Shown piece after piece: positions 11,632 to 23,590 of a stretch of DNA of 64,000 bases. This DNA comes from Pyxicephalus adspersus (lineage: Eukaryota > Chordata > Amphibia > Anura > Pyxicephalidae), in the NCBI RefSeq assembly GCF_032062135.1, contig NC_092859.1:49930447-49994446 (forward strand), given 5' to 3'. The notes below the pieces were generated by a model. It ran no database searches. It saw only the letters and a program-made list of their open reading frames with translations, and was not told the origin of the DNA. Within the stretch, counting starts at the first letter, position 1, and each line of letters begins with the position of its first letter. The position numbers and the translations under genes are program-made.

Positions 11632-13247
11632 AATGCATTCATTGTACTGCATGTTTTAAATGCTTCAGTGTACTTTTCCCACAATAAATAAAATACTATT
11701 GTAACTATTGTGATAATACCTTGTTCTGTTATTTTAATTTCTTCCCGAATATTAGGCAAAAATTCAGTTTTTTTTCCTAATTATTTCCTGTGTGCATCAT
11801 TGGGCATTCCAAGTAAACACATCTTTACCTTATTTACTAAACTAAACACTGAAATCTGAACAGTAGCTGTTCTTTTAGTAAATCCACTCCACAGTGTCAG
11901 TGAGTTTAAGCAGTGAGCAGTCAGGTAGGAGACTTTATAGGTAAAGATTAGTGTAGAAAGAACAGTTAACTAACTGTTAACTAGTTCTGTAAATTGAAAC
12001 ACTGGTTTATTATTAATTTACTTGTATATTTAACAGATCAAAAGTTCATTGTTAGTGTTTACACTCACATTAACCTTACAAATAAACTATTATGTAGTTT
12101 TGTCAAATTTGCATTGTGTTTTGGAGGTGCTGTTGGTCAGAAAGTTCCGATCTGAGTCAGTTTGAACTATTCCAACCTAAGATCTGAATTTAAATTCTGG
12201 GTCTTGGACCACGTGTGAAAGAACTGCCCACACACAGGATTGGCACATCGGCACATCTGTCTCCATGTTTTACAAAGTGATGCGGCCAACATCAGTGCAG
12301 CCTTCTATAAACAATTATAATATCAGAGTTATAATATTGTCAAAATTTTAATTTAATTGTGATATTATACATATATATAAAATATATACAATTTTAATAT
12401 ATTTGTATTTACTCATATAAAGTGTGATGTTAGGTCACAATTCTAATATAATATATCATTATAATATAATAACACATAGCCTTTTATATTATAATAACAC
12501 AATATTCACTGTGACTGTTAACCAGTGAGGTGAAATCATAGCGATTGGTTATAGTTATACACAGTTGATTTTCTCCAATTTTTTTCTCCTGTTTTCTCAT
12601 ATCAGCTGCGCCAGCATCTATGCAGCTACAGTAGCAGCAAATTTTATTACTGCAGTGATTTTTCAGAGAGTAATGTTACAGGAGAAAATCAAAAAGCCCT
12701 TTACCACTGGTATTACTACCTGTTCCTATACTACCTATATGGTTTGATAGTATGACTATAGCTCTTCTTTACTTTGTATTTCATACTTACTGTATTTTAT
12801 TTTGTCTCACATAATTATAAAGACTAGCTAATTATAAAGCTACTAGCTACTAGCAATTTATAACATTTCTTTAAACTTGCTGAAAGAAATTATGTAGGCG
12901 GTAACTGAGAGCCCCATGTTAGAAATACTAGTCATTTGATTCTGGCTTTAGTACTTTCTAAGTCCATAATTTAGTAACTACCAGAGCCATAGACCTCAAA
13001 GCATCCTGAAATTTTACAAAGTCAGTAGTGACAATAAAATTTTCCTTTTATTTATTTTAGCTTCAGACACGGTGAGTCCTAAAAAGCAATATTTAAAATC
13101 CTTAAGAAAATGAAAGCTACCCAAGGAAACAAGGTTATCCAACTGAATAAATGATCACATTTATTCATGCATCTTCAGATTTTAAAAGCAAATCAGAACT
13201 AAACATCACTTGATCTCATCTCTGCCATGTTTTACTTACCTAAATAG
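11629..13247. other. Unique DNA with an AT-only patch
   Basis: About 12310-12500 is almost pure A/T with repeated ATAAT/ATTAT blocks. AACAGTTAACTAACTGTTAACT near 11961 is locally self-complementary. No gene is visible. Confidence 0.45.
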
Positions 13248-13256
13248 CATTGTTTT

Positions 13257-15202
13257 TTTTTGTAAATGTTTATGTAAAAATTTTAGACAAGTCAAATACA
13301 AAAAAAAAAATATAGAAATAGGAAGTAGTAACATGGCAAACAATTTACAGGACCCCCTAGACTGAGGCAACATACACATACCAGAGCAACAACATGATTA
13401 ATTATTATCAGTATTAACTGCGTCAATAGTAAACATGTAATTACCAGTGTCTTATTGTTTTAGCTCTATAAGAGGCCATATGGGATACCCATATAGAGGT
13501 AGTTTTGCAATCCCAGCAAATGTCTCCTAACTGTAGTACTAAATAAGAGTAAAGCCAGAAGTAAGGATTAGGAACATTTAGCAGACAAGGGAAAGGGAGT
13601 GGGGGTGGGAAGGGCTTAGTGGGAGCCTCCATTTAGCAACAGTTCCCTCAAACTGGGAAAGATTACACATCATGTAAAATACCCAAAGTCACTAATTGGT
13701 CCATGGTCCCCAAATCATCTCACATTTATCCAAACGGTTATATAACTAAGCATATATTAAAGAAAGAGAAAGGTAGGGTTTTTTTGGCAAAAATCAATGA
13801 GCTACATTGAGCATACACAAAAGTATGCGAAATATAAACACACCTAATGATCAGGCCACCTGGACCAGACCAGGGCCCAGGGATGTGCCTAAACAAACAA
13901 TCAATTGCCTGACTCAAAATTGACGTAAAATTGTTGTTAAAGGGCTCTACCCGACGCGTTTCGACACTAGGCTTCATCAGGGGATGTGTGGAGAACCTCA
14001 AAGCAATCAGCAGTTGAAGCAGATTCACAAAGTTGTAAAGTATTTCCAAAAAGACTCTGGCCATTCAAAAATGTGTGGTTAGAATTAGTTGTTGGGGTGG
14101 TTAAGATATTAGACCACCTACTGTCAATCCCTGGAGATTGGTATTGATGGTGTAGCAGTGGAAGGGTTAACAATCCACAGCATGATCCGTGTGAAGACCA
14201 CTAGCAGTGAGGATTGTGCAATATGATGTGATGAACTCCATAACTTCTTAATCTCCGTCCACCTAATAAAGGTTCTCAAAGTGACCCATTAGGACAGCTG
14301 GTGGAGATGAGACGCCAAAAAATGCTTTTGAAGATCCGGGACCCCTAAGGCCCCTCTGGTCTTTAAGGAGCATAATACTGACTTGGGGAGATGATGTGAC
14401 TTGCATTCCCAAATACATTTTTTCACTTCCACCTGTAACTTGGGTGACATAGACATTTTTATGAGGACAATACACCTGAAAAAGGAAAGGCGAAGCATTT
14501 TCAATTCATGCATACGCACTCCAAAGTCCTGGAACAGAGATGGAAAATTAGCCTAATATAGTGTTTGATACATTGGTGTAAGAAAAACTCCAAAATATTT
14601 GATGCATTGCTGCTTCCAGCCGTAAGGAAATTTGTAGCCTCTGAAGTAGATCATTTCTAAAGCCTATGGGGAGTGCTTCTGTCTTCGTTGGATTGATCCT
14701 ATAGCCCAAAAACACACTATATTCTTTTAGTTTATAAAGTGTGGGAAGCATCAACAATGGATTTGTCAGCGTGAGAAGTATGTCATTGGCGTACAAGGCT
14801 ATTTTAAATGTTTTTGTACGAATAGAAACTCCAGAAATAACTGGATGCTGTCAAATAATCTGGGGTAAGGGTTCAATCCCCAAAGCAAATAATAGGAGAG
14901 ATAAAGGGCAGCCTTGACGTGTGACATCGTATATTCTAATAGGCACAGAGGTAGAATAGGGAAATATGACTACTGCCGTAGGGCATGAGTACAATGCTTG
15001 AATGGCTTGCCGGAAGGGTCCCCTAATTCCCACACGGGTGAGTGTGCTGAACATAAAGGGCCAGCTTAGGCAGTCAAATGCCTTTTCTGCATCTAGGCTA
15101 AGTAATAGGGCCCCATTCTTCATTTTTTTAAAGTATCTATCCTTCTCTGTGTATTGTCCCCTGCCTGTTGGCAGGAGATAAAGCTCACCTGATCTTTTAT
15201 TG
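13257..15202 (-). mobile_element. L1-like LINE, 5'-truncated copy
   Basis: The upper half encodes a decayed L1-type reverse transcriptase on the minus strand (see 14289-15202). The lower end starts with a T run (13252-13260), the poly-A tail on the element strand. A 9-base direct repeat GCATTGTTT sits just before the tail (13248-13256) and at 15203-15211, where homology to the reverse transcriptase also stops. I read this as the target-site duplication of a 1.95-kb truncated insertion. The 3' part includes CGACGCGTTTCGACACTAGG and CTTCATCAGGGG (13951-13983), a motif I recall as common in frog repeats. It could belong to the LINE tail or to a separate insertion. Confidence 0.75.
14289..15202 (-). 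pseudogene. L1-type reverse transcriptase relic (ORF2)
   Basis: Read on the minus strand. An upstream block (15219 down to 14851) has LLSLDAEKAFD, the motif A Asp of L1-type reverse transcriptases, then TRQGCPLS and LLFALGIEPL. The next block, in the same frame after stops, has ALYANDILLTLTN, the counterpart of the YADD active site. The first Asp is Asn here (AAT, plus-strand 14785-14787). A third block (14519 to 14289) is in another frame and has IWECKSHHLPKSVL and GVPDLQKHFLASHL, matching the region after the polymerase domain. Stops, a frameshift and the lost catalytic Asp show a dead copy. The order and motifs are those of the L1 clade. Confidence 0.9.
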
Positions 15203-15295
15203 GCATTGTTTCTACTCACTGTTTCAGCATAGTGTCATTTCTTCTTGCAGATCTGACCGGATAAATGTGTTTCATGATCAACAGCTATATGCGGT

Positions 15296-15393
15296 GGGAA
15301 TCAATTGCTGACATTGAAACACATGGACCTACAAGATTCCAACAGGGAAATGTTTAAGGGAACGTCAGATTCCCTGTTTTATAAACAGAGCCT
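15296..15393. mobile_element. Palindromic MITE family B, copy 1
   Basis: It shares TGGGAATCA, CTGACATTGAAACACATGG and CCTGTTTTATAAACAGA with the copies at 46500 (inverted) and 50692. It ends next to the L1-like insertion. No coding capacity. Confidence 0.65.
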
Positions 15394-15741
15394 TTTAAAT
15401 TTAATTCATACTTATCAATTTTTAGGAAATGTAGGATGTTTTTTCTTGTGCTGCTGCATTTTTCAATGAAAATTGTATCAAACACAGAACCTACAAAATG
15501 TTGCATATTTATAAATGCATTTTACAATAGGCACTAATGATTTTCTAAGCTGTTTATCACAACTACATCTTACAGTTGTCATTAGAGAACATAGACATTT
15601 TATGTGTTCATAGATGGTGTAATTAGTTTTTTTTTTTTCTAAGACAGTGTGGAACATTTTGTCATAGGATGAATGAGCTTTTTGACTTCTATACTGGAAC
15701 CACAGCTAAAATTAATGCCACCTTTTCTTCCATAAAGCAGT

Positions 15742-15754
<13 letters not shown>
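15394..15754. other. Unique DNA, no gene seen
   Basis: AT-rich, with an A run leading into the TA repeat. Confidence 0.45.

Positions 15755-15791
<37 letters not shown>
15755..15791. repeat. (TA)n microsatellite
   Basis: Thirty-seven bases of TA preceded by an 11-base A run. Confidence 0.97.
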
Positions 15792-15794
<3 letters not shown>

Positions 15795-17466
15795 ACAATT
15801 CAACCTGCTGGGGACCTGATAAATCAAATTAACCCTTCATTTTTAAAACTGGTTTCTTTTTGATACAGCCCTAAACCTTGGAAATTGGTACAAATTATAT
15901 AAACATCCTGTGAAATAGGCAATTCTGATTGTCTAATACTCAACTGGATTTGTTATAATTGAACACAGGCAAACGTTGCTTTGCATCTGGTTGACCTCCA
16001 TATATAAAATTAAGAATATTCACGTTTTCCTATTCCTTAGTGGTTGTGTTACATTTTATAGTAATATCTTGATGGGATCACAAATTAGATAAAAATATAC
16101 AGTATTTTTCTTTATTGGTTGTAAAGAAAACCAGAACAGAGTTTGTAATAACATCTTGTCCAATCTGTGATTTCACAAATAAACAATCCTTCACTTTTTG
16201 AAAATCATACAATATATCCATCTGCTCTCCCAATGCTGAAACTGCTCATTATACAAATCTGCAGTATAAGCATGAAGTGTGACCCTGACTCCAACAGAAC
16301 TTTTTATACAAAACAATCAGTTCTTAAACTTTATATAAATATGAAATTTTGAAGCATGGGATGCATTTACGTAAAGCTTGTACAACTCTTGCTCTCTTGT
16401 GGTCTGCAAACATTGGTTTCCAAACCATCTATAGAATATAGATCATGCAAGGCCAATATTCTCCACTGGATACTTATGTTACAAGGCTCAAAAAAAATGT
16501 GTTGGCTAAACATTTTGTTACTAAGGACTGTTGGTAAACCTAAAACCTAAAAGAAAAAGTAGAGCATGTACAATAGTTTCTGAAAGACATAAAGAAGATT
16601 TTATTTAGAAAGGAAACTACTAGACAAAGAAAGGATGATTTATCCTTTTTTGTATGGGTAACTCAAAGCTTAAAAAAGGGCACCATTCAAGCAGTGTAGA
16701 TTTGGTATCTCCTGAATTATTGACTGATTGTGATTCCCCACAGCACAGATTCAGTGCTCACATTTTACATATATTGCACAAAGTATCAAACTGAAACATA
16801 AAAAATGCCATCTCTGCTGTAATGCAACTAAAAGAGGTCACACCCTTTTGCTGAGAATTGTTATTAATTATTCTTAGTTACTGCCCTATTGGTTGCTGCA
16901 AACAACTCTTTATTCAAAGGATGAGGTAGATGCTGGATATCATGTTATCTAACATAACATGTTGTTAAAATAAAAAAGGTCTCCAGTACCAGTCACAAAC
17001 ATTTTCATGTTGTTACCCATGGAACTCAATATATAAAAAGTTGTTCAAATGTTTAGCTAGTCTAAAATATTCTTAAACATATTTAAATATAATGATGATT
17101 TCCAATCCAGAGAACAAAGGGGATCTTTATGAGCCACATTTGTATTGTCATAAAATTGCATTGGTGACAAAACTGAAATTCTGTGACTGTAACTTTTAAT
17201 TTATGTCATTAATGTAACCTTACAGAAGCCAGGCATGTGTCCCTAAGAGAATTCTTTAGTTAGATGTGTAAGTAGACTAGAAGATGTTCAATCTGGTAAT
17301 TTATATATTTTTAATGATAACACTGTCTATAATTATATTAAACTAGTTTAAATGAACTTGAGTTCAACTCAAATTTTTTGAGAAATCTTCCAGAACAAAA
17401 GTTTGCATCACTCATAAAATAATACTTTTTAAAAGAAACATTGGCTTCTACGATTGATTTAATTTG

Positions 17467-17468
<2 letters not shown>
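15792..17468. other. Unique DNA, no gene seen
   Basis: AT-rich unique DNA. The open frames at 16167-16550 have no motif. Confidence 0.5.

Positions 17469-17516
<48 letters not shown>
17469..17516. repeat. (AT)24 microsatellite
   Basis: Forty-eight uninterrupted bases of AT. Confidence 0.97.
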
Positions 17517-17520
<4 letters not shown>

Positions 17521-17675
17521 AGTCATCCATTTGTTGTTATATTTAAAAAGAGATAAAAAAAATTCAGGGAACTGACTCAACCTATTTGTATTTTAATGAA
17601 ATTTCTGAACTTGCATGTCATGAGTAGGCTGCTACTTCTACACAAAATACATACAAACTGTCTTCCCTACATTGT

Positions 17676-17899
17676 GCCGGATTTATTAAATCTCTCCAAG
17701 GCTGGAGAGGTTATACTTTTATCAGTGAAGCTGGGTGATCCAGTAAATCTGAAATGGATCTGGTCTAGGATTCAAAACATTTCCTAGCAAATAGCAAATG
17801 ACTTTTGAAAGAAATCCATTCCAGGTTTGCTGGATCACCCAGCTTCATTGATAAAAGTGTATTCTTCCCAGCCTTGGAGAGCTTTATTAAATCAGGGCC
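17676..17899. mobile_element. Hairpin MITE family A, full copy
   Basis: The two halves are inverted complements. The left half has GGATTTATTAAATCTCTCC and GAAGCTGGGTGATCCAG. The right half has GGATCACCCAGCTTC and GGAGAGCTTTATTAAATC. The centre is AGCAAATAGCAAATGA. The whole element can fold into one long hairpin. There is no coding capacity, so it needs a transposase from elsewhere. Confidence 0.9.
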
Positions 17900-18439
17900 A
17901 TTGTTTTAGACAAATATGAAGATATAGGTAGTACAACGTACATTAACAAAATGTTATTTGTGGAGTTAAACAAAACAAATAAAAATCGTGAGCAGGCAGA
18001 AAGTTTATGTAAACTTGTAAACCCCCATAATTGTGATATATTTTGTCCTTCTGATGACTGGAGGTAAAAATTGAAACACCAAATAATGAGAGATCCCAAC
18101 TGTATTTGTCTGATCATTTGTACACACAATACTACTTTTTAGTTTTTAATACATATTTATCAATATATTCAATCTTTACATCAGACTGAGAACTGAAAAA
18201 TTATTTGCTTACAATTGGTCAGCTGTGGATACACCTCAGCCTATGAATTCTAGACCCAAGGAATTGTTGCACCTGACTTTCAGTTTTGTGAGAATTTGAG
18301 TGTGATTTGGTGATGCCATTACTGAAGGGCCCAGAAGGACTTCCCTGTTTCCTTTAGTTGTGTTTTCAGAATCTGTCTTTCCATATTTTAAAATACACTT
18401 TTTGGGCCTTTGATAATGTTTGGCACCTTTTTAAGATGT
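17900..18439. other. Unique DNA, no gene seen
   Basis: No recognisable feature. Confidence 0.4.
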
Positions 18440-19020
18440 CTTCTTCTAAGATGTTGTAAAGATGTAGAGAACTGAGCTAAGGCTGACTGGGACCTGAAGA
18501 TTGAACCACTGAGGTGATGAGCCTGGTTTCCAGTGGTGGACTAGGGGCTCACAGTTACTCATTTACATAAGATGTTTAAGTTAATTAAATAAATACTGTG
18601 GTTTTATTTTTGCCAGAAAACCCCTACTTCTTTGTAAACTCATCCAGAAGATCTGGGCTGCGTATTGTCTTCTTATTAGTTCATTAATAATTACCATTTA
18701 AGGGGTTGGTACTGAATATACTCAGGGATTGTGTGGGATTCCCCTCGCCTCTCTTTTGTAAATTTGGTTTTCAAAGGGGTAGAGGACTTACTGCACTTTA
18801 GTGGGGAAAAGCTAAAGGAGAAAGGAACCCAGAAGAGAGGTGCTTGAGGACAGCATCCCATTAGTGCTGAATTTGGGACGGCAGCTTGCCATGGATTTGG
18901 GAGCTCAAAAGTATCCTAAAGGTCAGCTAGCAGTGTGAACATTATGGATTGCTTTTGAATGTGAACTGTTACTAATAATCTCTTCATATTTGTTGAGTTT
19001 CAATAAACCCCTTAAAATTA
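18440..19020 (+). mobile_element. LTR-like or retroelement leader stretch (tentative)
   Basis: This stretch is richer in G+C than its surroundings. It has two AATAAA signals, at about 18588 and 19001, spaced as in LTR retroelements. It runs directly into L1-like coding sequence. I cannot find TG...CA ends or a primer-binding site, so the class is a guess. Confidence 0.3.
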
Positions 19021-19037
19021 AGATGCATAATGAAGTG

Positions 19038-19354
19038 GGCTCCATGTTTCATATATGGTTGGAGTGCCAATAGTTTTTGGCAGCGGAATTCAGATATGCC
19101 AATTTAATCCTGGTCTCTCATTACAACCTGCACCCTCCATGGCATTACTGTAGTCAGACCTGGGGGATTACCCAAAACTGGTGCGTACACTGCTGCTTCA
19201 TATTTTTAATGCGGCTAAACTCATTACAGCCAGTGTGTGGAAGACCCCACAGCTTAGTTTTGGTGAGCTGAAACCTTGCATGAAGGAGGTCTTTGTGCAT
19301 GAAAAACTAACAGCCTTGGTCCTGGCCCTTGGACCTCGACCAACAGATTTTTAG
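19038..19354 (+). pseudogene. L1-like LINE ORF2 C-terminus relic
   Basis: The plus-strand frame from 19041 reads SMFHIWLECQ, like the SxFHIWWEC motif late in L1-type ORF2 proteins, followed by a stop. After a frameshift, the frame from 19181 reads LLLHIFNAAKLITASVWKTP then VFVHEKLTA, the usual end of L1 ORF2. It stops at 19352-19354. At least one stop and one frameshift show a dead fragment. Orientation is opposite to the L1-like copy at 13257-15202. Confidence 0.8.
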
Positions 19355-20712
19355 AATAGGAGGAAACCTTGGATTGATATTCAACGCATAGATTAATATT
19401 TAGTCAAATCTGTTCTCACGACATGTTCATAATGTTTTATTTAAGCAATTCTGATCTGTATGCTGTACAGGTCATCCTATTTTGATACGTGTACCAATTA
19501 CTTTGTGAAATTGTTCAAAAAAATACTTGTAACAAAAAAAAGATCCATAAGCTTCTATGAATTTTCCTGTGTCCCAGCGAGGACCTATGAAAAATTTTGC
19601 CTCTCCTTCAGGGGCAACTGCTACACCAGGTTTTAAATTTACCCATGCCTAGCACATGTAAAAACATAAACAGTCAATCACAAAATCTGTACACAAAACT
19701 AAATAGTAGTATTTAAACTACATGACCTTTCTGAACATAACACAAACAGTTTCACTTTAGTACTTCATACACAGGCGCCTGCATAATCACAAAGTGCCAT
19801 GTCAATCAAATGATTTAATCATTTTTAAATGTGTATATTCTATTGGCAAACATTTTTATCACAAAAAGAAGCAAGTAATTACACCTGCTTCAAAAAGAAA
19901 AATTATATATTAACAAGGTATAAAATAAATACCAGAAGGTCAAAAGAAAAAATAAACAATGTTGAAACCTGATATATGTGTTTGAATATTAGACTAATAA
20001 TTAATATATGCCTGACCAATATTAAAAATCAGAATTGAAAATGTCACTTTACCTCTGCCTTGTAGCAATCCAATGTTTATTTCCTTCATACAGGTTGAAA
20101 AGAATGTTTTTAGCTTTGGTTGGTAGTACACTTTCTCCTTAACCTTGTCCCCCTTGCCTATAACAGTGTTGCCAATAACAGAAGCCAGAACTGATTTTGG
20201 GTCTCCAAATTTATCTATGGTTGGTCATCTACAAGACACAGGAAAGCAGCATCATCACAATCTGAATTTTGTAAACAGTTATTCATTTGTTTTACTTTAT
20301 ATTGCTCTATATGTATATTTACATACAACACCACTACTCTACTAAAACTTTGCATGCATGTTGCATGATAAAGAAGAATTCCAACTCACCCCCTACATAT
20401 TTATAGACACCTTATAAACAGGAAAAATTGTAGTATTATTAATGTTGGGGGAAGTGAAGGTGTAGCTTTTTGTACTAGCTACAGAATAAGTTGGAAAAAG
20501 GGAGTTGGGTTTAAAGCAAAAAAGATAGCGTCCTACATCAGTAGAGTTACAGCACAAGAATAAAATATCAATGCAATGATTTAAAGTAATCCATAGCAGC
20601 CTATTAGAATGTAACACTGGTATAATTAGAGTAGTTTAAATGTGTGCTGCTATGGATAGTTGCTCTTTGAGACTCACCATTTTATTTTTCACTGCTTTGA
20701 TATCTATCTAAA
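19355..20712. other. Unique DNA, no gene seen
   Basis: AT-rich. The part just after 19354 may be the 3' untranslated region of the L1-like relic. Nothing else is recognisable. Confidence 0.45.
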
Positions 20713-21044
20713 TAAAGCTACGTACACACTTCCAATGGTTCTCGCCCGATAATTGGTGCAGGGATGGACGAAAATCTGAAGTGTGTCTAGCGCGCGTTGT
20801 TCATCGTCCAAACGACCGTCCTGGCGGATCCACGGATGATGAACGATGAACGATCGTAATGCAAGAGAAGAAGGAGAGCGCGCAGCAGGGTGCCGCTCTG
20901 TCGTTCTCCCCCTCCCCTCCGCATAGAGCAGAATTTTTCTGTATGTACAGCGCTCGTTCATGCATCGTACAATGCATAGTCGTTGGAAAGGATTGTGAAA
21001 GATCCTTTCCAACAACTATATTTGGAAGTAGGTACGCAGCTGAA
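20713..21044. mobile_element. Multi-hairpin MITE family C, copy 1
   Basis: Left end TAAAGCTACGTACACAC, right end GGTACGCAGCTGAA (diverged complement). Inside are internal inverted repeats, including GTCGTTGGAAAGGAT against ATCCTTTCCAACAAC. The CpG-rich interior makes several overlapping open frames on both strands, which are chance. The body is inverted relative to copies 2 and 3. Confidence 0.85.
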
Positions 21045-21461
21045 GTCTCATAAAGGTTTGCAAAATGAGGAAGGGGAAGCAGCATATAATAAACCTATTG
21101 ATGTGAAAGTAGACAACCAGACAGAAAGTCTGTTATTAATTCAATCAACACAGTGACAATTATTAACAAGCATTTTCAAGCGTTTACCATCTTGACCAAT
21201 CATTGGTTTACAGACATGTTCATAGCAAACACAATGACAATTAATGCTTCACTGCACTTGCAAAAAGATGGGATGGCCATATAGAGTAGAAAAGTTGTGT
21301 AATAGGTTACACCCTGAAATATATTTTTTAAAAACGCCCTTCAAAGACATCAAAGATTCATAGCCTAGAAGTAGAATTTGTAATGATATCTTGTGGACAG
21401 TACGATGCTGATGTGGAGACAGATGGAAACACTCAGTCACAGCGGATCAAATATACAGAAT
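21045..21461. other. Unique DNA, no gene seen
   Basis: No recognisable feature. Confidence 0.4.
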
Positions 21462-21668
21462 GAGTCTGATTTAATAAAGCTCACCAAAACAGGAGAAGAT
21501 AGACTATAGCTGAACCTGGGTGATCCAGCCAATCTGAAATGGATCTGGTGCAGGATTGAAAACAATTGGCAACAAGCAGCAAATGATTTTTAAGAAATCC
21601 ATTCCAGGTTTATTGGATCACTCATGAAAGCCTTTTACAGTCTTGGAAAGCTTTAATAAGTTAGGCCC
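21462..21668. mobile_element. Hairpin MITE family A, diverged full copy
   Basis: Left half GTCTGATTTAATAAAGC and CCTGGGTGATCCAGCC. Right half GGTTTATTGGATCAC and AAGCTTTAATAAGTTAGGCCC. It is clearly more diverged than the copy at 17676. Confidence 0.85.
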
Positions 21669-22589
21669 AGAATGTTCGTAAAATTTACATTAGAGGGTAA
21701 ATTTCCCCCTGCATTATCTTTCACATTAATATGGCCTATTAACTTGGCATGGCAGTCAGGAAGTAGTATCAGTGAGCATTGCTTAAAATGTTCAGTTTAG
21801 GTGACCTATAATAGTGCATTATTAAAAATATACCCAGGTTATGTAAAGCACTACAAATTACATTTCATATTCCATAACTGGTTCAAGAAAATAGTAATAA
21901 AAAATAATGATTTTATATATCATATGCGTTGAACATTAATGCACACTCAAAGTTTTGCACACTGCATGCATAGAATGTATAGATTTCATAGGAGAGTGAC
22001 TGCTAACAACGACTATAGATAGCATGACAATATATTCCATGCTTAGAAAGGCTGTACACTGTCATACCATTAAACTGTCATGTTTTTCATAGTTCCAAAT
22101 ATAAAAAGATTAAAAATAATTGTAACATAATAGAAATATTAACAGCAGCTGATTTCTGTTTAATATTATCTCTTTTAGAACATCTAATATGATCTTTGTT
22201 AGAGGCAAGTCCTAAAATAAATGAAGACCAGATACATGGTTATTAATATCATCTTTTTGCCGGACTAGTATTAATTTTTCCGTCTAGTTTTCTGATGGGT
22301 GAAGTAATCTGCAGAGACATCATTACTAAGCAATGCATTCTTTATTCATCATGTATCACAACAAACTCAGCATGTTGATTATGTCTCACATCAGCTTTAT
22401 AAAGACAGATATATCAAATGTACTCAGCAAGGGATCAATCAAATAAATATTAGTCCAATATTCTATATTATAATGCACAATATATCTATATACAAGAATA
22501 CACATGCTCACTGCCTGTACAACAGTTAAGCAGAAGAGCTCCGCCTCCAAAAACTTTCTGCTCTCAGGCTGATGGACACATGTGCTTGC
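21669..22589. other. Unique DNA, no gene seen
   Basis: Unique DNA with A/T-rich patches. It grades into the candidate conserved stretch that follows. Confidence 0.4.
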
Positions 22590-22830
22590 CATTACTCATG
22601 TTGTGCTCTTTTTTTCTGATTCTATATCCCAATAGTCATTATTACAGTTAATTAGGCAACTTTAGCCAGGACTGTATCCATTTTTGAAATGTGTAATTAG
22701 GCTTTGGGGGAATTTGTATTGAAAGGTGGATTATGATTCATTTATTTTTGAAGTTGTAATTCAAAGCACATTGCTGGCCCTTTTGATGAACTAGGCAGTG
22801 AAATATGATAAAGCTTGGATTTATGAAGTA
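22590..22830. other. Candidate conserved non-coding element
   Basis: A non-repetitive block with two homeodomain-type TAATTAG cores (22648-22655 as TTAATTAG, 22694-22700), GGATTATGATTC and TTGTAATTCAAAG. It has no sustained open frame. The texture resembles vertebrate developmental enhancers. Without an alignment this is only a suggestion. Confidence 0.3.
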
Positions 22831-23307
22831 TTACTAAATGAATAGGTGTAAGTTACAACGCAACAGAAAAGCCAAAAGCCCAGCTTACTGTACCTAATTG
22901 AAAAGCCCTATAGAAGATAGAAGTAAAAACTCATCCAAATTTGCTATGGGACTTAAACAACCAGTTAAATGTGGTACTGTTAATACCCCAAGTGGGTCTT
23001 TCACCGAAACATTGACTCATTAGCCAAGTATGTAGTCAACTTAAACAATGCTGAATAATTGTCATGCTGATTTGATTACCTAACTCAGTCATGGCGAACT
23101 CCTATAAAACAAGGCAAAATTGTGTGATGGGACAAGGTTAGTTCCACTAAGAACCTTACTTGCCAGCACAAAATATTACAGAAAACATTTTTTAATGATT
23201 TAGGATAAGTTCATGTGTAAATGTAACTCTAAAAAAGGTGTAGGATAACACTTCAATATTCATTGCCAGTCTGTGAAATTATATGAAGTGTAGCAATAAC
23301 AGCCAGT
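22831..23307. other. Unique DNA, no gene seen
   Basis: No recognisable feature. Confidence 0.4.
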
Positions 23308-23590
23308 AATTATTATTACACAGTATTTATATAGCACCATCATATTACGCAGTGCTGTACAAAGTCCATAGTCAGGTCACTAGCTGTCCCTCAAAGCGGC
23401 TCACAATCTAATGTCCCTACCATAGTAATATGCGATTATTAAAGTCTAAGGGCAATTTTGGGGGAAAGCCAATTAACCTTACTGCATGTTTTTGGGATGT
23501 GGGAGGAAACCGGAGTATCCAGAGGAAACCCACGCAAACACGGGGAGAACCTGCAAACTCCATGCAGATAGAGTCCTGGCGGAGATTCTA
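23308..23590 (-). mobile_element. tRNA-derived SINE with L2-type tail, 5'-truncated
   Basis: The minus strand carries the same body as the SINE at 39663: the GCATGGAGTTTGCAGGTTCTC segment, the GGTTTCCTCCCACATCCC segment, GAGGGACAGCTAGTGAC and the tail CTATATAAATACTG plus (TAA)n. It stops just after the B-box neighbourhood (GAATCTCCGCCAGGAC), so the 5' tRNA-like head is mostly missing. It is flanked directly by the minisatellite. Confidence 0.85.

Noticed and set aside
11412..11759. 115-codon minus frame
   Set aside because: Its centre is an (IY)n stretch from the TA microsatellite. Nothing on either side is recognisable.
13951..13983. CGACGCGTTTCG...CTTCATCAGGGG as a regulatory site
   Set aside because: I recall this as a recurrent motif of frog repeats, and it lies inside the L1-like insertion.
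17338..17580. 80-codon minus frame
   Set aside because: Carried by the TA repeat.
20704..21085. Overlapping frames on both strands
   Set aside because: Same cause in family C copy 1.
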